A stretch of DNA of 26,726 bases from NCBI GenBank assembly GCA_039935015.1, contig JBDTLC010000101.1, positions 1-26,726 on the forward strand. The letters are read 5' to 3'. A model generated the notes under the pieces. That model was given only the letters and a program-made list of their open reading frames with translations, was not told the origin of the DNA and did not search any database. Shown in pieces: positions 14,654 through 23,690 of this stretch (position 1 is its first letter; the number at the start of each line of letters is the position of its first letter). A program made the translations under genes and the position numbers. Origin of the DNA: Paralcaligenes sp039935015. GTDB lineage: Bacteria; Pseudomonadota; Gammaproteobacteria; Burkholderiales; Burkholderiaceae_B.

Positions 14654-16939
14654 ATGAACGGCTCAGTCACCTTGCCTAGACACATCGATCTTTCTATTGA
14701 CGGTATGACCTGCGCCTCATGCGTGCGTCGTGTCGAGCAGGCGCTGGCCGCCGTGCCCGGAGTAACTCAGGCGCAGGTGAATCTTGCAACCGAGCGCGCC
14801 CGTGTCAGCCTTGACTCTGTCGTCCCACTCGAACGTCTGCTAGAGGCGGTGCAAAAAAGAGGCTATACCGCCCACGCGTTCAAAACGGCCAACCTGGCAC
14901 AGGATACCGGGCAGGCGCTCAGAAAAACCAAAGATGAGCAAACGCTCAAAGTCAACTTTCTCGTGGCCATATGCCTGACCTTGCCCGTTTTTGTTATCGA
15001 AATGGGAGGCCACGCTTATACGCCATTTCACCATTACCTGCTGCAGACACTTGGTGCGCAGAATATCGCCTACCTGCAGTTTGTCCTGGCGACGCTTACT
15101 CTGGCTATTCCAGGCCGCTCCTTTTTTACCCTCGGATTCAAGGCTGCTTCTCATCTGAGCCCAGACATGAACACCCTGGTCGCCCTGGGAGCCGGCAGCG
15201 CGTGGCTGTATTCCACCATCTCAACCTTCGTACCGCAATGGTTGCCGCCACGATCCGTCCACCTGTATTACGAAGCCGCCGCCGTCATTGTCACGTTGAT
15301 ATTGCTGGGCCGCTATCTTGAGGCACGAGCCCGTGGCAAGACCGGCTCGGCCATCAGACGACTGATCGGCCTGCAACCCAGAACCGCCCGCTTACAACGC
15401 GGCGAGCAATGGATCGACACGCCTATAGATACCCTGAAGGTCGATGACATCGTGCTGGTCCGCCCTGGCGAAAAAATCCCCGTCGACGGCGTGATTACCA
15501 GTGGTCGCTCTTACGTAGACGAATCAATGTTAACGGGCGAATCTGCAGCCGTGCTTAAGGAAATGGGCGCCAAGGTAGCAGGCGGGACGCTCAACACATC
15601 GGGCAGCTTTACCGTGTTGATAAAGCATCTGGGCGCTGACACCGTGCTGGCGCGCATCATACGTATGGTGGAAGAGGCTCAGGGCAGCAAGCTGCCAATT
15701 CAAAGCATCGTTGACCGGATCACTGCATGGTTTGTTCCGGCCGTCATACTGATTGCATTGGGCACATTTTTATTGTGGCTAGCCATCGGGCCCAGTCCGT
15801 CGCTATCGTACGCGCTTATCAATGCGGTGGCGGTTTTGATCATCGCCTGCCCTTGCGCAATGGGCCTGGCTACCCCCACGTCCATTATGGTAGCCACCGG
15901 GCGCGCCGCCGACATGGGTATTCTGTTTCGACAAGGCCAAGCCCTCCAAACCTTGAAAGACGCCAAGGTCATCGCGTTCGACAAAACTGGAACGCTCACT
16001 TACGGCAAACCAGCGTTAACTGACTTGCACCTGGTGCCTGGTTTGGATCCTGACGCAACCTTGGCCGAGATTGCCTCGATTCAGGCTCTTTCCGAACATC
16101 CTATCGCACTGGCAATCACGCAGGCGGCAAAACAGAAGAACCTCGGCCTGTTGGCTGTAACGGGGTTCACAGCCATTTCAGGATCGGGCGTACAGGCTGA
16201 CACAAATAACCACCACTATTTGCTGGGTTCTGCTCGCTTAATGCAGCAGTCAGGTATCGCTCTGGACAGCTTTGAACCTATTGCCGCCCGCCTGGGGCTG
16301 GCCGGCAAATCTCCGATTTATATCGCCCGCGACGGTGCATTAGCAGGCGTCTTAGCGGTCGCAGACCAGATCAAGGAAAGCGCACGCGCCACCGTGCAAA
16401 AGCTGGAACAAATGGGCATCAAGACCGCAATGATTACCGGCGACAACAGCAGAACCGCCCAGGCCATCGCGCTGCAGCTGGGTATGACCGAGGTTCACGC
16501 CGAAACCTTGCCCGAGAACAAAGTTGCGCTCCTACAAGCGCTGAAACGCAGTCACGGCACCCTGGCCTACGTGGGAGACGGCATTAACGACGCTCCCGCC
16601 CTGGCATTTGCCGATGTAGGGATCGCGATAGGTGCCGGCACAGATATAGCCATAGAGTCAGCTTCCGTAGTGTTGATGTCCGAGGACCTAATGGCCGTTC
16701 CGGCCGCGATCGGTCTGTCTGTGGCAACCTTGCGCAATATCCGGCAGAATTTGTTCTGGGCATTCGCCTACAACGTAGCACTTATTCCTCTGGCTGCCGG
16801 CGCCCTGTATCCCGGCTACGGAATTTTGCTCTCTCCAGTACTGGGCGCCGCCGCAATGGCTTTATCAAGCGTCTTCGTGGTGGGCAATGCCCTGCGTCTG
16901 AAGCGCTTCAATCCCTCGAATCGGGTTCACACATCATGA
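14654..16939 (+). CDS. copA: Copper-exporting P1B-type ATPase
   Basis: CopA pumps Cu(I) (and Ag(I)) from the cytosol across the inner membrane using ATP. The 761 residues hold one N-terminal HMA domain with MTCASC (Cys20, Cys23) and several transmembrane helices. The actuator motif is LTGES (Thr294-Ser297), and the CPC transport motif IIACPCAMGLATP (Cys399, Cys401) is present. The phosphorylation site is DKTGTLT (Asp443). The nucleotide-binding His-Pro is in SEHPIALAI, and the hinge GDGINDAPAL completes the set. Many homologues have two HMA domains; here there is one, with a separate CopZ. The start follows the predicted transcription start by about 25 bases. The Shine-Dalgarno is weak. The stop overlaps the cueR ATG (ATGA), so the two are cotranscribed. 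Confidence 0.94.
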   Translation: MNGSVTLPRHIDLSIDGMTCASCVRRVEQALAAVPGVTQAQVNLATERARVSLDSVVPLERLLEAVQKRGYTAHAFKTANLAQDTGQALRKTKDEQTLKVNFLVAICLTLPVFVIEMGGHAYTPFHHYLLQTLGAQNIAYLQFVLATLTLAIPGRSFFTLGFKAASHLSPDMNTLVALGAGSAWLYSTISTFVPQWLPPRSVHLYYEAAAVIVTLILLGRYLEARARGKTGSAIRRLIGLQPRTARLQRGEQWIDTPIDTLKVDDIVLVRPGEKIPVDGVITSGRSYVDESMLTGESAAVLKEMGAKVAGGTLNTSGSFTVLIKHLGADTVLARIIRMVEEAQGSKLPIQSIVDRITAWFVPAVILIALGTFLLWLAIGPSPSLSYALINAVAVLIIACPCAMGLATPTSIMVATGRAADMGILFRQGQALQTLKDAKVIAFDKTGTLTYGKPALTDLHLVPGLDPDATLAEIASIQALSEHPIALAITQAAKQKNLGLLAVTGFTAISGSGVQADTNNHHYLLGSARLMQQSGIALDSFEPIAARLGLAGKSPIYIARDGALAGVLAVADQIKESARATVQKLEQMGIKTAMITGDNSRTAQAIALQLGMTEVHAETLPENKVALLQALKRSHGTLAYVGDGINDAPALAFADVGIAIGAGTDIAIESASVVLMSEDLMAVPAAIGLSVATLRNIRQNLFWAFAYNVALIPLAAGALYPGYGILLSPVLGAAAMALSSVFVVGNALRLKRFNPSNRVHTS

Positions 16940-17343
16940 ATATTGGACAGGCTGCAGCGCAATCGGGCATTTCCGCCAAAATGATCCGCTACTACGAAAG
17001 TATCCGCTTGCTCGATGCCAGCAAACGTACAGAATCAGGGTACCGCGTCTATCACGAACGCGACCTGCACGCCCTGCGCTTCATTCGCCGAGCGCGCGAT
17101 CTGGGGTTTTCGCTTAATCAGATTGATACCTTGATGGCCTTGTGGCGCGACAAGTCCCGCGCCAGCTCGGAAGTGAAACAATTGACCAACGAACACATCG
17201 CCGAACTTGAACGCAAAGCGACCGAGTTGCAGGAAATGGCCGCCACACTAAAGAACCTGGCCGACCATTGCCACGGTAATGACCGTCCCGACTGCCCTAT
17301 TATCGATAACTTCGGACGCCAGCCGGAAGAAAGCCGAAAATAG
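16936..17343 (+). CDS. cueR: CueR, MerR-family Cu(I)-responsive activator
   Basis: This 135-residue regulator has the MerR winged helix-turn-helix at the N-terminus (MNIGQAAAQSGISAKMIRYYE), a long dimerisation helix and a metal loop HCHGNDRPDCPII. The two ligand cysteines fall at 112 and 120, and Ser77 occupies the position that marks monovalent-ion specificity, exactly the E. coli CueR numbering. It should bind the two boxes at 14512-14542 and 14592-14622, activating copZ, copA and itself under Cu(I), Ag(I) or Au(I). The ATG overlaps the copA stop, so the regulator is autoregulated through PcopA. Gene order copA-cueR with a divergent chaperone is a common arrangement. Confidence 0.94.
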   Translation: MNIGQAAAQSGISAKMIRYYESIRLLDASKRTESGYRVYHERDLHALRFIRRARDLGFSLNQIDTLMALWRDKSRASSEVKQLTNEHIAELERKATELQEMAATLKNLADHCHGNDRPDCPIIDNFGRQPEESRK

Positions 17344-17373
17344 GAGCGCAACACGAGCCGGCTCAGGGCCCGG

Positions 17374-17949
17374 TTAAAGGCCAGTCCACTCGCTTACATA
17401 CTGCCTGTAATCCGGACGCTCGGGAGCCGTCGTGTCCCGAATTGGCGTGCCTATGGCCAGATAACCCATAAAACGATAATCCAGCCCATCAAAACCCAGC
17501 GCCTCGTTAACCTCGTCAACATAGGTGCCCAGGCCCGTGCTCCAATAAGCTCCAAAACCCAACATATGCGCAGCGTTCAACATTTGGGTAACGGCCGCGC
17601 CTGTAGCCAGCATGCGCTCGTGTTCGGGGATTTTGGTATTGGAATGATCCAGCAGGCAAGCCACAGCCACGAGCAACGGCACCTCGGCCAGCCATTGCCG
17701 GGTCCTGGTTTCCTTTTCCGCCGTGAACGGTATACCCGCCGCACGGGCGGCACCGAAGGCTACATCGGCTACTCGCCCAATGGCGGCACCTCGAATGAGC
17801 TCAAAGCGCCAAGGCCGCAAATGCCCATGGTCTGGGGCCGTCATGGCTGCCTGTAAAATTTGCGCCAACTGTTCATCGTCCGGCCCGGGAGCGCGTACAA
17901 ACTTGACCGAACGGCGCGACATTAAATAATCAATGGGTGCAACTGGCAT
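17374..17949 (-). CDS. Nitroreductase family FMN-dependent oxidoreductase, YdjA-like
   Basis: The 191 residues match small nitroreductases of the YdjA type (about 183 residues in E. coli). The N-terminal SRRSVKFV supplies phosphate-binding arginines for FMN. APDHGHLRPWRFELI follows, then ERMLATGAAVTQMLNAAHMLGFGAYWSTGL and the C-terminal GYLAIGTP. These enzymes reduce nitro or other electrophilic compounds with NAD(P)H as cytosolic dimers; the physiological substrate is unknown. The ATG at 17949 has AGGA five bases upstream; a TTG four codons earlier lies inside that ribosome-binding site and is rejected. It lies 79 bases downstream of pdxJ on the same strand and converges with cueR across 30 bases. 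Confidence 0.88.
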   Translation of the reverse strand: MPVAPIDYLMSRRSVKFVRAPGPDDEQLAQILQAAMTAPDHGHLRPWRFELIRGAAIGRVADVAFGAARAAGIPFTAEKETRTRQWLAEVPLLVAVACLLDHSNTKIPEHERMLATGAAVTQMLNAAHMLGFGAYWSTGLGTYVDEVNEALGFDGLDYRFMGYLAIGTPIRDTTAPERPDYRQYVSEWTGL

Positions 17950-18028
17950 TGAAATCCTCAAGGCAATAAATCAAAAAAATGAAGATACATGCGGCGTCAG
18001 CAAGCTCCTTGCCTGCTAAAGTCACCTG

Positions 18029-18757
18029 TCAAGGCCTCTGGGCCGCCACCAGAATGGCCTTCATGTCGCGCACCGCCTTTTCCCACCCGTCAAAAATGGC
18101 GCGGGCTACGATGGCATGGCCAATATTGAGTTCGGACACTCCAGGCAACGCAGCAATATATTGTGCGTTGCCGTAATGCAGGCCATGACCGGCATTAACA
18201 CGCAAACCCAAGCCGATTCCCTGTGCAATGCCAGCTCGCAGGCGATCAAACTCAATGGCGCGCAGATGAACGTCATGCGCATCGGCATAGGCCCCTGTAT
18301 GCAGTTCAATAACCGTCGCACCTGTGCGCGTGGCAGCATCGATTTGCGCCGCATCAGGATCGATAAACAGAGACACCCGTATACCCGCGTCATGTAACTG
18401 ACTTACGGCCTGCCGGGTAGCCTCGAAATGAGTGACAACATCCAGCCCGCCTTCGGTCGTCAGTTCGACACGCTTCTCCGGGACAAGACACACATCGTCG
18501 GGCCGCAGCTTGCAGGCGATGCCCAGCATCTCGGCAGTAATGGCGCACTCCAGATTCATACGCGTGCGCAATTTGGGTCGAATCGCCCATACGTCGGCAT
18601 CTTGAATATGGCGCCGATCCTCGCGCAAATGCAACGTAATCAGATCGGCGCCCGCCTCTTCCGCCCGCACGGCCGCCTCGGCCGGATCCGGATAAGTCGT
18701 CATGCGCTGTTGGCGCAAAGTGGCCACATGATCAATGTTTACGCCAAGTTCAATCAT
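18029..18757 (-). CDS. pdxJ: Pyridoxine 5'-phosphate synthase
   Basis: PdxJ condenses 3-amino-2-oxopropyl phosphate with 1-deoxyxylulose 5-phosphate to form pyridoxine 5'-phosphate, the last ring-forming step of vitamin B6 synthesis, in the cytosol. The 242 residues match the usual length. Signatures are LGVNIDHVATLRQQR at the N-terminus, HLREDRRHI, RMNLECA (catalytic Glu), VSLFIDPD, ELHTG, NAGHGLHY and ELNIGHAIVARAIF. In many proteobacteria pdxJ sits between recO and acpS; here neither neighbour is present. The region upstream, 168 bases to the outer-membrane factor gene, holds a palindromic repeat and presumably the pdxJ promoter, which I could not define. Confidence 0.96.
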   Translation of the reverse strand: MIELGVNIDHVATLRQQRMTTYPDPAEAAVRAEEAGADLITLHLREDRRHIQDADVWAIRPKLRTRMNLECAITAEMLGIACKLRPDDVCLVPEKRVELTTEGGLDVVTHFEATRQAVSQLHDAGIRVSLFIDPDAAQIDAATRTGATVIELHTGAYADAHDVHLRAIEFDRLRAGIAQGIGLGLRVNAGHGLHYGNAQYIAALPGVSELNIGHAIVARAIFDGWEKAVRDMKAILVAAQRP

Positions 18758-18830
18758 TTCACAAAACCTTTTGCAGATGCCGCGTGAATAAATGTTTTAT
18801 TCTATCGCGCTATGGCGACCGCGATGAAAA

Positions 18831-18902
18831 TGGCAGCCACAAGGGCTGCCACTACCTGAGCGGGGCGGCGCGTATTTGTAGCGGCAGCCCTTGTGGCTGC
18901 TA
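18831..18902. repeat. REP/BIME-like palindromic element, copy 2
   Basis: Arms 18831-18851 and 18882-18902 are inverted copies matching at 19 of 21 positions, separated by 30 bases. The inner CTAC/GTAG pairs extend the stem. Each arm folds alone (TGGCAGCC, short loop, GGCTGCCA). Compared with copy 1 at 12600-12670, the arms differ by paired C-to-G exchanges (CACCC versus CAGCC) that keep base pairing. The segment CGTATTTGTAG before the right arm is identical in both. It lies downstream of the outer-membrane factor gene and upstream of pdxJ. Confidence 0.85.
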
Positions 18903-18925
18903 TTTTTAATTAGAGGTACGAATCA

Positions 18926-20449
18926 TTACATCTTGCCCGGCGCAGCGCTCGCCGCAGGCAAGACGCCAGGCGTGGCCGACACAGCAGGCGTTGCGCTATT
19001 TTCCAGCCATCCGCCACCCAGAGCCTGGTAAAGGGCTACCCGATTCACTAAAGAATTCAAGCCAGTCTGCAAGAAAGAAAGCTGGGCGGTGTAAAGATTG
19101 ACTTCGGCCGTTTGTACCTGCAGGAAGCTATCAACGCCGCTGGTGTAACGTAGCTGAGAAAGTTTAAGTGTTTGTATGTTGGACTGTTCCAGCGAACGCA
19201 GGGCGTCGAGCTGTTGGGTATAGGTCGCTTCGCCCGCCAGCGCATCAGCAACCTCTTTGAAGGCTGTCTGTATCGTCTTTTCGTACTGAGCGACAGCCTC
19301 CTTTTGGCTGGCCTTGGCCAGATCCAACCCTCCGCTTACCCCGCCCGCAAACAGCGGCTGGGTAATTTGCGGAGCAAGTGACCAATATCGCTGGCTATTC
19401 TGAAACAAGCCGCCCAGCGCCGGGCTGGCAAAGCCCAGCAAACCCGTAATCGAAATAGTTGGAAAAAATGCAGCCCGTGCCGCCCCGATATTAGCGTCTG
19501 CCGCCCGCAAATTGTTTTCGGCTCCCATGATATCGGGCCGACGTTCCAGCAGATCGGAAGGCAGCCCTACAGGAATCGCAACTAGTAGCTGATCTCTGCC
19601 AAAGACTGCGCCGGGAGGCAGATTATCGGGAATGGGTTCACCCACCAGCAATTGCAACGCGTTTCTGGCTTGCGCCTGGCTACGGATGGACGCGGCCTGA
19701 TCGGCCCGCCCAGAATCAAGCAGGCTTTGCGCCTGATTAAGATCCAGCGTCGATGCCACTCCGGCATTAAACTGCGACCGCACCAAATTGAAAGTTTGCT
19801 GCCGCGAGGCCAGCGTTTTCTCTAGTAAGGCGGCTTGTTGCTGTGCAGCGCGCAAATTGAAATACGCACCCGCCACCTGCGCTATCAAAGTAATGTGAAC
19901 GGTGCGCTGCGCCTGTTCGCTCGCCAGATATTGCTGGTACGCCGCCTGGCTAAGATTTTTGAGTCGGCCAAAAAAATCCAGTACGAACGCCGAAGTGCCT
20001 ATGCCAGCCTGATAGTAGCGAGTAACGCTATTGGAGTCAGCCCCATTGGCACGCAAATTGGCAGGCTGCCCTTGAATCTGTGCATTTCCGCCTATACCGA
20101 TAGTAGGTAGACGGTTACTGTCTTGAATGCCATATTGCGCTCGCGCCTCGAGGACTCTCTGAACCGCAATGCGCATATCGCGATTATTGTTCAACGCAAT
20201 GCCAAGCAAAGCGATTAGACGAGGATCACGAAAAAACTGGCGCCAACCCAGATCAGCCGTCTGGGTCACGGCCGGGGTCACTATCTGTGCGCTTAAGCCG
20301 CCCTTTTCACTGGCCGACGCGGACCGATCCGGATACTGCTGCGGAATAGGTGCCACGGGTCGCTCATAGCGGGGCGCCAACGAGCATCCCGCCAAGGCCA
20401 GCGCCAACAGGCCCGGCGCCATCGTAGATCGAAGAACGCGTGAACTCAT
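18926..20449 (-). CDS. RND efflux outer-membrane factor lipoprotein (NodT/OprM family)
   Basis: This TolC-like channel completes a tripartite efflux pump across the outer membrane. The 507-residue precursor has a lipoprotein signal ending in LALAGC, with lipid-bearing Cys22, and then the typical start of the family, SLAPRYERPVAPIPQQYP. Two outer-membrane efflux repeats follow, with recognisable segments such as GIGTSAFVLDFFGRLKN, GVASTLDLNQAQ and LLERRPDIMGAENNLRAADA. The ATG overlaps the stop of the pump gene by ATGA, so the two are translationally coupled. Members of this family include OprM and AdeK; I do not assign a specific name. Confidence 0.93.
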   Translation of the reverse strand: MSSRVLRSTMAPGLLALALAGCSLAPRYERPVAPIPQQYPDRSASASEKGGLSAQIVTPAVTQTADLGWRQFFRDPRLIALLGIALNNNRDMRIAVQRVLEARAQYGIQDSNRLPTIGIGGNAQIQGQPANLRANGADSNSVTRYYQAGIGTSAFVLDFFGRLKNLSQAAYQQYLASEQAQRTVHITLIAQVAGAYFNLRAAQQQAALLEKTLASRQQTFNLVRSQFNAGVASTLDLNQAQSLLDSGRADQAASIRSQAQARNALQLLVGEPIPDNLPPGAVFGRDQLLVAIPVGLPSDLLERRPDIMGAENNLRAADANIGAARAAFFPTISITGLLGFASPALGGLFQNSQRYWSLAPQITQPLFAGGVSGGLDLAKASQKEAVAQYEKTIQTAFKEVADALAGEATYTQQLDALRSLEQSNIQTLKLSQLRYTSGVDSFLQVQTAEVNLYTAQLSFLQTGLNSLVNRVALYQALGGGWLENSATPAVSATPGVLPAASAAPGKM

Positions 20450-23400
20450 GCTTTATCCCCATCTGTAGAAGAGTGGGACTCCATTTGATTAGTACCAGTT
20501 TCTGCATGCGGCGCCTCATGGGCCGCATGGTGTGCCCCTATCACCTTGGGTTTGACCTTGAACCAGCCTAAAACCACTACGAAAAAGGTGGGCACAAAAA
20601 GTACGGCCAGAGGGGTCGCAGCGAGCATACCACCCAGCACGCCCAAGCCCACCGCATTCTGACTGGCCGCTCCGGCGCCGGTGGCAATCGCCAGGGGCAC
20701 TACGCCCAAAATAAATGCAAACGAGGTCATGAGAATGGGCCGGAATCTAAGCCGCGCGGCCTCGACCGTGGCATCATAAATGCTACCCCCTTCCGCATAC
20801 ATGTCCTTGGCAAACTCCACAATCAGAATTGCATTCTTCGCGGCCAGCCCAATGACTGTCACCATACCCACCTGGAAATACACGTCATTGGACATGCCCA
20901 TGGCAAAGATCATGCCAACTGCACCCAACATGCCCAAGGGCACCGCCAGCATGACCGACAACGGTATCGCCCAGCTTTCGTATAACGCCGCCAGCACCAT
21001 GAATACCACTAACATGGCCAGCCCCAGTAAAATACCGGTTTGGTTACCTGCCTGAACCTCCTGGTAGGACAAGCCCGACCATTCGTAGCCGTAACCTGGC
21101 GGCAATTTGCTCACCAACTGCTCCATTTCAGTCATGGCTTGGCCGGTGGAATAGCCCGGGCCCGCAGACCCGCCTATACGTACGGATTCGTAGCTGTTGT
21201 AGCGCACCACTTGCACGGGGCCTTGAGTCCATTTGGCCGTCACAAAGGATGACAAGGGCACCATCCCGCCCTGACTGTTTCGCGCGTTAAGCTTCATGAT
21301 GTCGTCGACGTTCATGCGATGCGTCTGACCAGCCTGCACCCAAACGTTTTGGGTCCAGCCCAAATTGGGGAACTGACCGGCATACGAGGAGCCTATCGCC
21401 GTTGAGATCAGACCAGCGGCTTCGTTGAAATCGACGCCCAACGCTGCCGCCTTGTCGCGATCGATGGTCAGCTTAAGCTGCGGGCCAGGCCCCAGGCCGG
21501 TGACACGCGTTTCTGCCAGCACCGGGCTTTTCATGGCCATCGCCAATAGTTGCTGGGTGGCCGCCATCAGCGCGTCGTGCCCCATTCCGCCACGATCTTC
21601 CAGCCGCATGTCGAAACCCGCGGCATTTCCCAGAGACGAAATAGCGGGCGGCACCACTGCAAACACCATGGCATCGGGCAAACCGAACAAGAGATTCTGG
21701 GTCGCGCGGGCAGCGACGGCCTGCGCCGAATTGGCCGCACCTTTGCGCTGGGCAAAATCTTTCAGAGGCACAAACGCAATCGCTGCGTTTAAGCCATTGC
21801 CATTGAAGCTGAAGCCCTGAACGGCAATAATATTCTGTGTCTGCGGCTGCTTCTTGAAGTAAGCCTCTACCTTTTCCAGCACATCAACTGTGCGATTGGC
21901 CGTCGCACCCGCTGGCAACTCGATATTTGCGACTATATAACCCTGATCTTCTATTGGCAAAAAAGACGTAGGCAAACGCAGGTACAGCCAACCAAGCCCC
22001 GCCAGCAACACCAGATAAATCAGCATCATACGGCCGCCTTTGTGCAGGCTGCGCCTCACCCAGCTCTGGTAGTTATGGGTCGTGCGCTCGAAGCTGCGAT
22101 TGAACCAGCCGAAAAAACCTTTCTTGTTTTCGTGATGGCCCTTGGGAATCGGTTTAAGTATGGTCGCGCATAACGCCGGCGTGAACGATAAAGCGAGGAA
22201 GGCCGAAAAAAGAATAGACACCGCCATGGCCACCGAGAACTGGCGATAAATAACCCCCACCGAGCCACTCATGAAGGCCAGCGGTAAAAACACCGTGGTC
22301 AGGACCAGGGTAATACCGATGATCGCTCCCGTAATCTGTGGCATGGCCTTTTTGGTGGCCTCTTTGGGCGAAATTCCTTCTTCGACCATGATGCGTTCAA
22401 CGTTTTCGACCACCACGATGGCATCATCGACCAAAATTCCGATCGCCAACACCATGGCGAACATCGTCAACACATTGATCGTAAAACCTAACGCCAGCAT
22501 GACCGCAAACGCGCCCAATATGGCAATCGGCACGACCAGCGCTGGAATCAGCGTGTAGCGCACATTCTGCAAAAATAGAAACATCACCACAAACACCAGC
22601 AGCATTGCCTCCAAGAGCGTATGCACCACTTGCTCAATTGAAAGCTGCACATAGGGTGATGTGTCGTAGGGAATGGAATAACCGATATTGCTCGGGAACT
22701 GTTTAGACAACGTTTGCAGGGCGGTCTTTACCCCCGCAGCCGTAGCCAAGGCATTGGCATTGGGTGCAAGTGAAATGGCAAATGCCGCAGTAGGTTTGCC
22801 GTTTAAACGCGCACCCAGCTGATAGCTGTCCGAGCCGATCTCAACTCGGGCCACATCAGACAGACGCACGCTGGATCCGTCTACATTGGAGCGCAATACG
22901 ATTTTGCCAAAATCCTTGACGGTTGATAACTGACCATTGACCACGAGAGGCGCCGTCACGCGTTGCGCCTCCGGATTGGGTGGTGAACCGATGATGCCAC
23001 CCGACACCAATACATTCTGAAGCGAGATGGCGGTTTTCACATCTGCCATACTGAGCTTAAAACCAACCAGCTTGTCCGGATCGACCCAGATGCGTATGGC
23101 CCGCGGTGCTGCAAACAACTGAAATTTACCCACGCCGGTAACACGTGAAATGGGATTTTGCAGATTACGTGTCACGTAGTCGGCCAAGGCGGTCTCATCG
23201 ATCGACCCGTCTTTAGAAGACACGGCCACCACCATCAGAAACCCCGTATTGCTTTTGGTAACTTTCAGTCCTTGCTGCACCACAGCAGCCGGCAACTTGG
23301 CGGTAATATTGGCGACGCGGTTTTGCACATCAACCTGGGCCAGATCGGGGTTGGTACCGGGAGCAAAAGTGACCGCGATACTAGCCTGACCATTCGAGTC

Positions 23401-23646
23401 GCTGACCGACTCGTAGTACAACAAACCTTCGGCCCCGTTAAGTTCGTTTTCAATAATGCTGGAGACTGAATTGGCCACATCCTGAGCCGATGCGCCGGGA
23501 TAAGAGGCGCTGATCGTAATAACCGGAGGCGCTACCTCGGGGTATTGTGCGACCGGCATATTGGGAATGGCTAACAATCCGGCCAAGGCGATGCCTAACG
23601 CAACCACCCAGGCAAAAATTGGTCTGTCAATAAAAAACTGTGGCAT
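20446..23646 (-). CDS. HAE1-family RND multidrug efflux pump (AcrB/MexB type)
   Basis: This inner-membrane proton antiporter exports drugs, dyes or solvents through the adaptor and outer-membrane partners. The 1066 residues match the usual 1030-1060, beginning MPQFFIDRPIFAWVVALGI as in AcrB. Proton-relay residues are intact: Asp407-Asp408 in ILVDDAIVVVENVERIM, at the same numbering as AcrB, and Lys937 in LAAKNAILIVEF. These mark it as a drug pump rather than a metal (CusA-type) pump. The cytoplasmic C-terminus beyond about residue 1030 is longer and rich in His (GAHHAAHEAPHAE). It lies 44 bases after the adaptor gene and overlaps the outer-membrane factor gene by ATGA. The Shine-Dalgarno is weak. 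Confidence 0.95.
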   Translation of the reverse strand: MPQFFIDRPIFAWVVALGIALAGLLAIPNMPVAQYPEVAPPVITISASYPGASAQDVANSVSSIIENELNGAEGLLYYESVSDSNGQASIAVTFAPGTNPDLAQVDVQNRVANITAKLPAAVVQQGLKVTKSNTGFLMVVAVSSKDGSIDETALADYVTRNLQNPISRVTGVGKFQLFAAPRAIRIWVDPDKLVGFKLSMADVKTAISLQNVLVSGGIIGSPPNPEAQRVTAPLVVNGQLSTVKDFGKIVLRSNVDGSSVRLSDVARVEIGSDSYQLGARLNGKPTAAFAISLAPNANALATAAGVKTALQTLSKQFPSNIGYSIPYDTSPYVQLSIEQVVHTLLEAMLLVFVVMFLFLQNVRYTLIPALVVPIAILGAFAVMLALGFTINVLTMFAMVLAIGILVDDAIVVVENVERIMVEEGISPKEATKKAMPQITGAIIGITLVLTTVFLPLAFMSGSVGVIYRQFSVAMAVSILFSAFLALSFTPALCATILKPIPKGHHENKKGFFGWFNRSFERTTHNYQSWVRRSLHKGGRMMLIYLVLLAGLGWLYLRLPTSFLPIEDQGYIVANIELPAGATANRTVDVLEKVEAYFKKQPQTQNIIAVQGFSFNGNGLNAAIAFVPLKDFAQRKGAANSAQAVAARATQNLLFGLPDAMVFAVVPPAISSLGNAAGFDMRLEDRGGMGHDALMAATQQLLAMAMKSPVLAETRVTGLGPGPQLKLTIDRDKAAALGVDFNEAAGLISTAIGSSYAGQFPNLGWTQNVWVQAGQTHRMNVDDIMKLNARNSQGGMVPLSSFVTAKWTQGPVQVVRYNSYESVRIGGSAGPGYSTGQAMTEMEQLVSKLPPGYGYEWSGLSYQEVQAGNQTGILLGLAMLVVFMVLAALYESWAIPLSVMLAVPLGMLGAVGMIFAMGMSNDVYFQVGMVTVIGLAAKNAILIVEFAKDMYAEGGSIYDATVEAARLRFRPILMTSFAFILGVVPLAIATGAGAASQNAVGLGVLGGMLAATPLAVLFVPTFFVVVLGWFKVKPKVIGAHHAAHEAPHAETGTNQMESHSSTDGDKA

Positions 23647-23690
23647 GAATAATCACTCTAAATCGGACATGGCGCGGGCATTCTTCGCAA

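Noticed and set aside
17355..17364. GAGCCGGCTC palindrome between cueR and the nitroreductase gene as a bidirectional terminator
   Set aside because: The 10-base palindrome has no loop and no T-run on either side; too weak to annotate.
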